Assembly (NCBI GenBank): GCA_039819565.1
Contig: JBCBRU010000011.1
Coordinates: forward strand, 1 to 38,222
DNA from: JAHQVK01 sp039819565
GTDB taxonomy: Bacteria; Myxococcota; Kuafuiibacteriia; Kuafuiibacteriales; Kuafuiibacteriaceae
Reading direction: 5' to 3'
Length of the DNA stretch: 38,222 nt
The position numbers and the translations under genes were made by a program. The notes under the pieces are model-generated. The model searched no databases. It saw nothing but the letters and a program-made list of their open reading frames with translations, and was not told the DNA's origin. Positions 31,721 through 38,222 of this stretch are shown here, in pieces. The number at the start of each line of letters is the position of its first letter. Positions within the stretch are counted from its first letter, which is position 1.

Positions 31721-31823
31721 CGAGGTAGGCGACGATAAGAGTCGCGAAGCGACGGCCGAGCGAGCACGCGGCGAGAGGCGCGGCCGAGGGGTATCAGAGT
31801 TTGCGCCGGGCGCATCTAGGCCC
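31721..31823. repeat. 103-bp intergenic repeat, copy B
   Basis: This is the second copy of the repeat at 23960-24062, in direct orientation and about 95% identical. The hairpin stem GTCGC/GCGAC (31741-31753) is kept while its loop changes from TAA to GAA. The right end overlaps the transglutaminase gene: its stop codon TAG (31818-31816) lies inside the repeat, as do its last two sense codons at least in part. Confidence 0.9.
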
Positions 31824-33849
31824 TCGAGGACGGAGGCGGCGTTCGCCGAACCGCGATACGAAGACGATCCACCGCCGCCACAACGGCAGCTAGCCCCGGC
31901 CTCGCCCCGGGAGGGCCGAAGCGCTCGCGCTCGTATAGACGTACGGCAGCCCGTGCCTCGTCACGTAAGGCGTCGGGGAGTTCCTCGAGTCGCCGTCCGA
32001 GGGGCTGGGTCTCGCGGCCGCCCACCAGACGCTGAAGTCGCCGACCGAGTCGGTCCAGTCGCGCCCCCCGTCGCCCCCGCCAAGTCCATCCCAGGATGCC
32101 TATCAGACCCAAAGCCAACGGAATCGCGGCGACCCAGAGGGGCAGGCGCCCTCGACCGGAGGGCCCCTCTCCTTCGCTCCCCTTGTCCGCGAAACCCGCG
32201 AACCCGCCGCTGAGGCCCGAACCGAGATCGTCGATCAAGGCCCGGCGACGCGCGTCATCGAAGTCGATCACGTACTCGTACCAGAGGGCCTCGAGAGCAT
32301 CCCAAACGTCCCGTACAAAGGCGAAGCGCTTGTGGGTACGCCGAGCCCGAAGATCCTCGGGCGTAGCGTCAACCCAGATCCAGCGACCGTCTATCAACAC
32401 TTCGACCCAGGCATGCGCATCGTCCGAACCCATTTCGAGGGCTCGGCTTCGCACATTGTACCAACCGCCGTAGTATCCGGTGGCCACTCGTGCGGGAACT
32501 CCCGCTGCCCGGAGCAGCACGGCGACCGCTCCCGCGTACAGCTCGCAATGCCCCCTGCGAGCCTCGAAAAGGAACCGAACCAACGGATCCTCCTCCGTTC
32601 CCGGCAGGGGATCGAGGCTGTAGGCGTAGCCGGTACCGAAGTGACGGAGCACCCGTCGCGTGGTGTCCTCCGGGCCCGTGCTTCCCTCGGAAATCCTTTG
32701 CGCGAGGTCACGAACCCGTGGATCGAGGTCGGGAGGGAGCTGCGTGTAGCGAGTCAGCAGCGCGTCGCGAATCGTCGGCGACCGAGGCAGGGCCGCAGGC
32801 ACATTCTGTCCGATACACGCGTGGTAGCGAAGGTCGAGCTCGCTACGAGAGAGTCGCTGAGCCCAGGAACCGCTGTCGTAGCGAAGCAGCTTGCGGCGGG
32901 GAGAAAGAGATACGGCGGATGGTCCTTGGCGACCGAGGACCGCGACCGGGTGGGGGCGGCTTCGGCCGACCTGGCGACGCAATGTGACGTCCCTGCATCC
33001 CTCTCGATTCCCGGCACGGCCCTGCGGGTAGTGCCTCACGGTGCCTTCGCCGTCGCGAAAGGTCCCGTCCTCGAGCGTGTCGAGCACGTAGAGACGAGCA
33101 TAGAGCCCTTCGAGATCCCCCCGCGGACCATCGACGAGCAGAGCCACCGAGCCGTCGCCTCCCCCTGTTACGCCGCCCGAAGTGAGCGTCATCGAGGACC
33201 CGGCCCCGGAAAAGGCCACCAGTCCACCGGCGCCGAGCATGCCGCTAAAGCGGTAGCGGGGTAAAAAAGACACGGCGGCGTATCCCGCAACCATCAAGAG
33301 TAAACCCCAGGCGGTCAGAGTTCCCCCCAAGCGCGGCACCGGCCGAGCACCGTAGACTTTCACGAGCCGCGCGCGACTCTCGACCGGGCTGCGTTCGGCC
33401 AATCCCAAGATCGAAGCACTGAGCATGGCCCAGAGGGCCGCGGGCACGAAGGCCACTACGAGCAGAGCGAACGAAAAGCCCGGAGTGATCACCGTAGCCG
33501 CGGCCAGGAGGACGCCAGCGGCTCCGACGAGAATGAGATCGTCGCGCTGCCCTCCGCGGAGGAGAAAGCGGTTGAGGACCCCCAGCATCACGATGCCGAG
33601 GCCGGCGTCTATAGGCGCTCGCCGAAAGATCGACAGCGCCGCGACGAGACCGGCCACCGTCAATGCATGCACCACGACAGTCCGGGGAAGCGGACGCTGT
33701 ACCTCGTGGAGGTGCGGGATACCCACGAGGAGAAGTAGGAAATAGACGACGCCCGCGCCGAGGAGAAAGGGAGATCCGGACATCAGACCCAGCACCGGGA
33801 GGGCGAGGGTCGCGTAGAGCGCTAGGATGTGGGCGATGCGAAGGGTCAC
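31816..33849 (-). CDS. Membrane transglutaminase-like protein (TgpA / DUF3488 type)
   Basis: This 677-residue inner-membrane protein has about six N-terminal helices (1-200, for example 'ILALYATLALPVLGLM' and 'GVVYFLLLLVGIPHL') and a periplasmic transglutaminase-like domain. The domain has a papain-like triad: Cys435 in 'ARRGHCELYAGAVAVLLRAAGVPARVATGYYGG', His479 in 'DDAHAWVEV' and Asp494 in 'WIWVDATPE'. A further transmembrane helix (about 585-605) and a cytosolic helical tail (DUF4129-like position) follow. The GTG start at 33849 overlaps the DUF58 stop by 4 nt. TgpA-type proteins are encoded with MoxR and DUF58 in many bacteria and are linked to envelope protein processing; the substrate is unknown. 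The stop codon falls within the intergenic repeat. Confidence 0.92.
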   Translation of the reverse strand: MTLRIAHILALYATLALPVLGLMSGSPFLLGAGVVYFLLLLVGIPHLHEVQRPLPRTVVVHALTVAGLVAALSIFRRAPIDAGLGIVMLGVLNRFLLRGGQRDDLILVGAAGVLLAAATVITPGFSFALLVVAFVPAALWAMLSASILGLAERSPVESRARLVKVYGARPVPRLGGTLTAWGLLLMVAGYAAVSFLPRYRFSGMLGAGGLVAFSGAGSSMTLTSGGVTGGGDGSVALLVDGPRGDLEGLYARLYVLDTLEDGTFRDGEGTVRHYPQGRAGNREGCRDVTLRRQVGRSRPHPVAVLGRQGPSAVSLSPRRKLLRYDSGSWAQRLSRSELDLRYHACIGQNVPAALPRSPTIRDALLTRYTQLPPDLDPRVRDLAQRISEGSTGPEDTTRRVLRHFGTGYAYSLDPLPGTEEDPLVRFLFEARRGHCELYAGAVAVLLRAAGVPARVATGYYGGWYNVRSRALEMGSDDAHAWVEVLIDGRWIWVDATPEDLRARRTHKRFAFVRDVWDALEALWYEYVIDFDDARRRALIDDLGSGLSGGFAGFADKGSEGEGPSGRGRLPLWVAAIPLALGLIGILGWTWRGRRGARLDRLGRRLQRLVGGRETQPLGRRLEELPDALRDEARAAVRLYERERFGPPGARPGLAAVVAAVDRLRIAVRRTPPPSSRA

Positions 33850-34940
33850 GCGGCCTGCTCCCGCGCACCTTCGGAAAGCGTCCCGTCGAGGGCCACGTGG
33901 AAGGTGGCGACCCCCGCCGGCGCGGCGGCGCCGGCCGGCACCAGCCAAGACGAGGGGACCCGAGCGGTGCCGCGGGAGAGCTCCGGTTGCAAGCCAGCGA
34001 GATGATCCAGGAGCCCATCCAGCGTGACCTCGCCCGGAGCGAAGCTCCCGGAGTGCGTCGTCAACCCGACCGCGAATCCCTCTTCGTCCCAAGCTCGCAA
34101 TGCAGCCTGCGCGTACTCCAAAGTCCTCTCGAGAGACTCGGGGTCGGCATCGGGCCCGGTGGCCACGCCCAGCTCTGCGCGGGGCCGCTCCGTACCCGTC
34201 ATCTCAAGAACCACGGGACGCCCGAGAGCCAAGCTGCGAAGTGCGTGAACCCGATGCTCGGAGTCTCTCTCCTCCCGCTCACGGAGGCCGTAGACATCCA
34301 AACCCAGTCCACGATGCTGGGCCGTCTCGCCCATGCCCGTGACTCCCGGCGGACGCGCAAGCTCGGGAGGCCGGTCTACTCGACGCGGGCGAACGAGCAC
34401 TTCGAGGTCCGTGTCGACATCCTTTGATTTGATGAGCAGCCCAAAAGGAAACCTCGTGGCGAGCTCCGCCTCGTGAAGCGCGACCCGGCCACGACGAGCA
34501 AAACGGCGCTCCCCGAGGCAGCGAGCGGTCCGGTCTTCCATCACCGGCAGGTGAACATCCAAGACCTCGCCTGGCTGAACGCGCGCCCACGGCCAGAAAT
34601 TCCCGTTCGGAATCTCCCGGTACCGAAGATCGAAGGCGGGCCCTCGCGCTTCGTCCCGTAGAAAGCGAACTTCTAGTCGCGCGGGGGCCTCGGCGTAGAT
34701 CGGGCTCACCGGCATGACTCGAATGCGGATCGGGCGAAGGTTGCGCTCCGAGAGGATTCCCGAGAGCACGACCGCTCCCAGCGTGGCCCCGAGCAGAAGG
34801 AAGAGAAGGTTGTTGGTGGCGGTGACGGCCGCAAGCCCGAGGAACGTCGGCGCGATGAGCGCGAAGATCCCAGGAACGGTAGGAATCGCCCGCCGCGGAG
34901 GGCGAGGAAAACGCCGCTTGCGAGGACTTGGCTTGGACAC
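33846..34940 (-). CDS. DUF58 domain protein
   Basis: This is a protein of about 364 residues with two adjacent N-terminal membrane helices ('GIFALIAPTFLGLAAVTATNNLLFLLLGATLGAVVLSGIL') followed by the DUF58 region: 'RRFARRGRVALHEAELATRFPFGLL', 'VRPRRVDRPPE', and 'GLGLDVYGLREREERDSEHRVHALRSLALGRPVVLEM', where the family normally has 'G.e..gLReY..GD..R.IhW..sAR...L.v.e'. It is thus a divergent member of this von Willebrand-like family. The start is uncertain: GTG 34940 is used; TTG 34946 directly after the moxR stop is possible. It lies between moxR and the transglutaminase in a standard three-gene unit. Confidence 0.87.
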   Translation of the reverse strand: MSKPSPRKRRFPRPPRRAIPTVPGIFALIAPTFLGLAAVTATNNLLFLLLGATLGAVVLSGILSERNLRPIRIRVMPVSPIYAEAPARLEVRFLRDEARGPAFDLRYREIPNGNFWPWARVQPGEVLDVHLPVMEDRTARCLGERRFARRGRVALHEAELATRFPFGLLIKSKDVDTDLEVLVRPRRVDRPPELARPPGVTGMGETAQHRGLGLDVYGLREREERDSEHRVHALRSLALGRPVVLEMTGTERPRAELGVATGPDADPESLERTLEYAQAALRAWDEEGFAVGLTTHSGSFAPGEVTLDGLLDHLAGLQPELSRGTARVPSSWLVPAGAAAPAGVATFHVALDGTLSEGAREQAA

Positions 34941-34947
34941 CGGCAAC

Positions 34948-35919
34948 TCAGCTCGGGGCGGGCGTGCGATCGAGGAGTGATTCGACGAGGCTCTCCACTT
35001 CGCCACGCGAGGGACGCTCCTGGCCCTTTACCACGAGGCGATGGGCACATACCGGGACCGCGAGAGCATGAACGTCCTCGGGACTCACAAAGGGACGCCC
35101 AAAGACCAACGCGCGGGCTCGGGCGGCCTGGGCGTAGAGAAGCAGCCCGCGGGTGGATACTCCGGTGTCCACCTCGCCCGCCTCCCGCGTGGCGTTGACG
35201 ATCGCTTGAAGATAGGCAGCGACCTCGGGAGCAAGATGAACGGCGTCTACAGCCGCCCAGAGGCCTGGCAGACTGGCCGGCTCGAGCGCCGGCTCGATCT
35301 GCTCCGGGAGGGGCGGAGCAGTGCCCTCCCCGATGAGAAGAGCGCGCTCGACCGACGCTTCTGGATAGCCGACGGCGGTCCGGAACAGAAAACGATCCAT
35401 CTGTGATTGGGGAAGTGGGTAGGTCCCGTAGTGCTCAGACGGGTTCTGAGTCGCGATGACGAAAAAGGGCTCGGGGAGAGGATGAGTTTGCCCGTCGACC
35501 GAGACAGCCCGCTCCGCCATGGCTTCGAGCAATCCGGATTGCGTACGTGGAGTGGCCCGATTCAGCTCATCGGCCAAGACCACGTTGGCGAAGATAGGCC
35601 CCGGGCGAAAGCGGATTGCGCCCGAGGTCGAATCGATGACGCTACCGCCTACGATGTCCACGGGGAGCAGGTCCGCGGTCAGCTGAATCCGAGAAAAACT
35701 GCCTCCGACGACGGTCGCGAGAGCCCGCGCGAGCGTCGTCTTACCCACGCCAGGCACGTCCTCCAAAAGCAGATGTCCGCGGGCCAGAAGCGCCACCAGC
35801 GAGAGCCGAGCGACATCTGATTTCCCGCGAACGACGTCTCCCACCCGACGAACCGCAGTCTCGAGCAGCAGGTGGTGCGCCTCCGGGGCCGGGGCGACAG
35901 GGCGGCGTGCTTCGCTCAC
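34948..35919 (-). CDS. MoxR-family AAA+ ATPase
   Basis: This 323-residue MoxR ATPase has Walker A in 'LLEDVPGVGKTTLARALA', Walker B 'NVVLADELNRATPRTQSGLLEAM', sensor 1 'FFVIATQNPSEHYGTYPLPQSQMDRF' and the sensor-2 region 'GVSTRGLLLYAQAARARALV'. The C-terminal lid ('PVCAHRLVVKGQE') matches the family. MoxR proteins act as chaperone-like ATPases for VWA/DUF58 partners, and the DUF58 gene follows within 8 nt. GTG start at 35919. It is the first gene of the operon and diverges from the PH-domain gene over 131 nt. Confidence 0.95.
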   Translation of the reverse strand: MSEARRPVAPAPEAHHLLLETAVRRVGDVVRGKSDVARLSLVALLARGHLLLEDVPGVGKTTLARALATVVGGSFSRIQLTADLLPVDIVGGSVIDSTSGAIRFRPGPIFANVVLADELNRATPRTQSGLLEAMAERAVSVDGQTHPLPEPFFVIATQNPSEHYGTYPLPQSQMDRFLFRTAVGYPEASVERALLIGEGTAPPLPEQIEPALEPASLPGLWAAVDAVHLAPEVAAYLQAIVNATREAGEVDTGVSTRGLLLYAQAARARALVFGRPFVSPEDVHALAVPVCAHRLVVKGQERPSRGEVESLVESLLDRTPAPS

Positions 35920-36013
35920 GCCAACAGCTTAGACGGCCCGGGCTCCTGTCGCGTAAGAATTGAGGTCGTAGAGTCTCGTATCGGGCCGGTCGGCGCATGA
36001 GTGTGTGCCCGAT

Positions 36014-36044
36014 TTGACTCTTCAGCAGTCGGTGAGCGTATGTT
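36014..36044 (+). promoter_or_regulatory. Candidate promoter for the PH-domain-like gene
   Basis: TTGACT (36014-36019) and TATGTT (36039-36044) are 19 nt apart, longer than ideal. If used, transcription would begin at or very near the ATG at 36051, giving a leaderless mRNA, in keeping with the absence of a spaced Shine-Dalgarno. No comparable signal is clear for the divergent moxR operon in 35920-36050. Confidence 0.25.
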
Positions 36045-36050
36045 CGGTGG

Positions 36051-36464
36051 ATGGTCGGTGTGGCTCGCCAGCGACACGAGTTTCGTGCCTCGTGGTGGAT
36101 TCGCGGCGGGGTGCTCGCTGCCCTCACGTTGTGGGTAGGCGTCGGAGCTTGGGCGTTGCTCCGGGGAGACCTTCCCCTGGACGCTCTCCTCGGGATCCTC
36201 TTTTTCGTCCTCTTCTTCGTTGGGTTCGCTCTCTACTACTGGCGAATGGCCTACATCGTCGATGATCGCGGGGTTACGGTGCGGGGCCATCTCTTCCCCT
36301 GGGAGACGATCGAGTCCGTAAAGCGGTCCACCCTGCCTCTGGTGGGTTGGGAGGTCACCACGGCCCGAGGAGTCTTCGTTCTCGACGTGTTCGTGAGCGG
36401 ACGAGCCCGGCTGCTCGACGTGATCGTCGCCCGCGCCGGACTGTGGCCGTCCACGCAGCCCTAG
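36051..36464 (+). CDS. Small membrane protein with bacterial PH-like domain
   Basis: This 137-residue protein has two membrane helices ('GGVLAALTLWVGVGAWALL' and 'ALLGILFFVLFFVGFALYY') linked by a short loop, then a compact beta-rich domain: 'RMAYIVDDRGVTVRGHLFPWETIESVKR', 'GWEVTTARGVFVLDVF' and a terminal helix 'ARLLDVIVARAGL'. The pattern 'Y.i.d.Gv.vr....pw..I..v' is that of bacterial PH (bPH) domains, usually after two helices. Function unknown. Its stop TAG (36462-36464) overlaps the convergent methyltransferase stop within a CTAG palindrome. Confidence 0.75.
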   Translation: MVGVARQRHEFRASWWIRGGVLAALTLWVGVGAWALLRGDLPLDALLGILFFVLFFVGFALYYWRMAYIVDDRGVTVRGHLFPWETIESVKRSTLPLVGWEVTTARGVFVLDVFVSGRARLLDVIVARAGLWPSTQP

Positions 36465-37282
36465 GCGACGGTGGCTAGGGCTAGGATGGACGTACCGAGC
36501 GGCAGTCCGCGCCTCCGGAGAAAGGGCCGCTCGAGACCGAGGATCCCCACCATCGCGTCATTCAGGCGCTGCCCCGTGAAGCCGGCCTCCGTAAGCTCCT
36601 CGAGAACGTAGGGTCGAGGGCCACCGCGGAGGGTGTCTCTTACCGTCCGTCCCGCCTTGACCGCGAGGGCCGCCCAAAACAGAGCCGAAAAAAAGAAGGT
36701 CATGCGCTCCACCCGAAACCCGGAAGCTTCGAGCGCATGCGCCAAAGACGCACGGGTGTAGCGCCGCTTGTGCTTCTCGATGTCGTCCCAGGGCGACCAC
36801 AGGAATTGGAAGGCGGGGACCGTTACGAGTACGAACCTATCCTCTCCGTCGCCGAGCGCCTCCCGTACGTGGGTGAGCGCGGCTACGTCGTCCGGCAGGT
36901 GCTCAATGACATCGAGAAGCAGCACGCCGCGGTGAGCGAGAGCCTCCAGTGGCTGAGTCACGTCGCGAGCCCGGAACTCGCGGGTCTCAGCGGCCGGTCC
37001 TAAACGACGTCGTGCGTTCTTTTCAGCCAGCTCGAGAGCACGAGGAAAGACATCCGAGTAGTCGACGTGGAAGCCCTCGGCGTTCAGGTGGGTGGTGGTC
37101 GTTCCGATCCCGCAGCCGAGCTCGATCAGTCGAGCCGTGGTTCGGTCTTCGCCGAGGTACGTCCCCAGCTCATGCGCCAGCACCCGCTTTCTGTGGATAT
37201 GCCAGTAGTGGCGCTCCTCGAGGCCGTCGTCGCGGACGGCGAACTCATTGGGGTCAAAATAGGTGCTCTCAGTCTCCGCCAT
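36461..37282 (-). CDS. Class I SAM-dependent methyltransferase
   Basis: The 273-residue protein has the Rossmann SAM-binding motif I 'LIELGCGIGTTTTHLNAEGFHVDYSDVFPRALELAEK', motif II/III around 'FRARDVTQPLEALAHRGVLLLDVIEHLPDDVAAL' and 'RFVLVTVPAFQFLWSPWDDIEKHKRRYTRASLAHALEASGF', the last being common in methyltransferases encoded near polysaccharide and lipid glycosylation genes. The C-terminal part adds hydrophobic segments ('FFFSALFWAALAVKAG'), suggesting membrane association. ATG 37282; the first 14 nt overlap the end of the upstream membrane-protein gene, so the two are coupled. Target unknown. Confidence 0.9.
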   Translation of the reverse strand: MAETESTYFDPNEFAVRDDGLEERHYWHIHRKRVLAHELGTYLGEDRTTARLIELGCGIGTTTTHLNAEGFHVDYSDVFPRALELAEKNARRRLGPAAETREFRARDVTQPLEALAHRGVLLLDVIEHLPDDVAALTHVREALGDGEDRFVLVTVPAFQFLWSPWDDIEKHKRRYTRASLAHALEASGFRVERMTFFFSALFWAALAVKAGRTVRDTLRGGPRPYVLEELTEAGFTGQRLNDAMVGILGLERPFLRRRGLPLGTSILALATVA

Positions 37283-38138
37283 GATCCTTCGTCCTTCGTC
37301 TGGCCATCAGCAAGAATCGCCCATCCGACTTCAGCTCCACGAACTTCCTCTCGAATGCGGAATCCCGCTCTCGCAGAAAGCGGCGTTGCGCGCGTGTGAG
37401 CACCAGAGCCTCGGTGCGGGGCGCTCGTACGCCGTCCATGAGCCAGGCGATTTGATCGTCGTCATAATACCCGGGCCAGGCTTGGGGAACGTCGGGCAGA
37501 TTGGTGATCGGCGTCCCCGCAGCCCTCACATAGAAGTAGGTGTATCCCGACGCCGGGCCTCCGTACACGATACGGGCCTCGGCCGGAAGCGACTCCAGAT
37601 CATCCACAAACCACGTGTGCTCTCTCGCCGCGGCCGCCCAGTCTCGCGTTCCCGCGGTACCCAGGGACGCGAGACGGGCGTAAGGGAGAAGAGCACCGAC
37701 CGCAACGACCGCCAGCAGGCCCGTGCGTCGTCGCGAGGTCTGGTGCCATGTCGGGGCTGACGTCAGGACCGAGATCATCGCGAAATCCCCGACGAAGGCG
37801 AGATGCGTGATGTCTCGGTTCATACCTGGGAAGATCAGGTGGGCGGAGACTGCGGCGGCGAGGAGAGAGGCACAGAAGGAAGCCTGCTGAAGCCGGCCTC
37901 GGCGCCCCGGCCCCAAAAGGCGAAATCCCTCTGCGAACACCGCGAGTCCTTGAAGAATGGGGAGAGCGGCTACGAAATACAGGCCGAGGCCTCCGATGAG
38001 GGCCGTCGCTCCGTCTAGCTCGCTGAGTCGGCCGCGGATCCCCTCCAAACCGTGGGCATAGGGCCAAAGCTGAAACGCTGCGTACGCGCGACGCGGCCAC
38101 GTCCACGTCTGCGCATAGGCGACATCCAGAATGCCCAC
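37269..38138 (-). CDS. Multi-helix membrane protein, 5' end lost at foldback
   Basis: About 285 residues of a membrane protein are readable. Helices are 'ALIGGLGLYFVAALPILQGLAVF', 'ASFCASLLAAAVSAHLIF', 'LAFVGDFAMISVL' and 'GLLAVVAVGALLPYARL', followed by a soluble domain of about 120 residues containing 'EARIVYGGPASGYTYFYVRAAG' and ending 'FLLMARRRTKDHGGD'. The layout resembles the C-terminal half of GT-C glycosyltransferase-like proteins, a tentative call. The natural sequence stops at 38130: from 38131 the DNA is an inverted copy of 37968-38059, and the frame soon meets a TAG (38174-38172). The GTG at 38138 is therefore not a credible start; the true N-terminus is missing. It overlaps the methyltransferase start by 14 nt. 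Confidence 0.7.
   Translation of the reverse strand: MGILDVAYAQTWTWPRRAYAAFQLWPYAHGLEGIRGRLSELDGATALIGGLGLYFVAALPILQGLAVFAEGFRLLGPGRRGRLQQASFCASLLAAAVSAHLIFPGMNRDITHLAFVGDFAMISVLTSAPTWHQTSRRRTGLLAVVAVGALLPYARLASLGTAGTRDWAAAAREHTWFVDDLESLPAEARIVYGGPASGYTYFYVRAAGTPITNLPDVPQAWPGYYDDDQIAWLMDGVRAPRTEALVLTRAQRRFLRERDSAFERKFVELKSDGRFLLMARRRTKDHGGD
37968..38059. repeat. Left arm of 92-bp perfect inverted repeat
   Basis: This segment lies inside the membrane-protein gene and is the exact reverse complement of 38131-38222. The arm reads naturally as part of the gene (residues around 'GLEGIRGRLSELDGATALIG'). Confidence 0.95.
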
Positions 38139-38222
38139 GGTTTGGAGGGGATCCGCGGCCGACTCAGCGAGCTAGACGGAGCGACGGCCCTCATCGGAGG
38201 CCTCGGCCTGTATTTCGTAGCC
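38131..38222. repeat. Right arm of 92-bp perfect inverted repeat, at window edge
   Basis: All 92 bases match 37968-38059 in reverse complement, with a 71-bp spacer (38060-38130). The match is broken immediately inside the spacer and continues to the last base of the window, so the inverted copy may extend beyond it. The arm interrupts the membrane-protein frame, so it looks like a foldback chimera. Confidence 0.95.

Noticed and set aside
32332..33264. Plus-strand open frame of 310 codons opposite the transglutaminase gene
   Set aside because: The minus strand encodes a clear transglutaminase with catalytic triad; the plus frame shows no recognisable features.

Overview
The window is 38.2 kb of high-GC bacterial DNA, densely coding and mostly on the minus strand. 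Long translationally coupled operons, a complete gram-negative outer-membrane assembly protein (BamA), frequent GTG/TTG starts and a giant TPR protein of about 4,000 residues beside a small outer-membrane barrel suggest a large-genome deltaproteobacterium-type organism, most likely Myxococcota. This taxonomic call is an inference from gene content; no rRNA or other marker is present.

Layout. (1) 1-11941: one minus-strand open frame of at least 3,980 codons made of TPR-like helical hairpins. It runs off the left edge, with a probable frameshift in a G7 tract at 98-104. (2) 12033-18003: an envelope cluster on the minus strand, read from the right as bamA, a 5'-nucleotidase lipoprotein, a C45-family autoproteolytic acyltransferase and a small outer-membrane barrel; the giant TPR gene follows. 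(3) 18206-21098: a tiny two-helix membrane protein convergent with clpB, separated by a strong GC hairpin. (4) 21191-31464: histidine biosynthesis. hisD lies alone. After two unrelated genes (a DUF6265-like secreted protein and a GST-fold protein) comes a compact run nupC-hisG-hisC-hisB-hisH-hisF-hisA/I/E in which every junction overlaps by 1 or 4 nt. The last gene is a single-chain HisA-HisI-HisE fusion. A second GST-fold gene diverges from nupC. (5) 31816-35919: a moxR / DUF58 / membrane transglutaminase operon. (6) 36051-38222: a PH-domain-like membrane protein convergent with a SAM methyltransferase, whose upstream partner is a membrane protein cut off by a perfect 92-bp inverted repeat at the right end of the window.

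The most unusual non-gene signals are a 103-bp intergenic repeat present twice in the same orientation (23960-24062 and 31721-31823, 5 mismatches, no gaps), which brackets the whole contiguous his operon; a 16-bp inverted partner of its right end, which makes the second copy look like a 183-bp MITE-like element containing the transglutaminase stop codon; and the foldback at the right end, probably an assembly or amplification chimera.

The HisA-HisI-HisE polypeptide carries pathway steps 2-4, HisH/HisF carry step 5, HisB step 6, HisC step 7 and HisD the final oxidations. HisG starts the pathway. No histidinol-phosphate phosphatase is visible, and HisB is the monofunctional dehydratase, so that step must be encoded elsewhere. 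A nucleoside transporter coupled to hisG may link purine supply to the ATP-consuming first step (inference).
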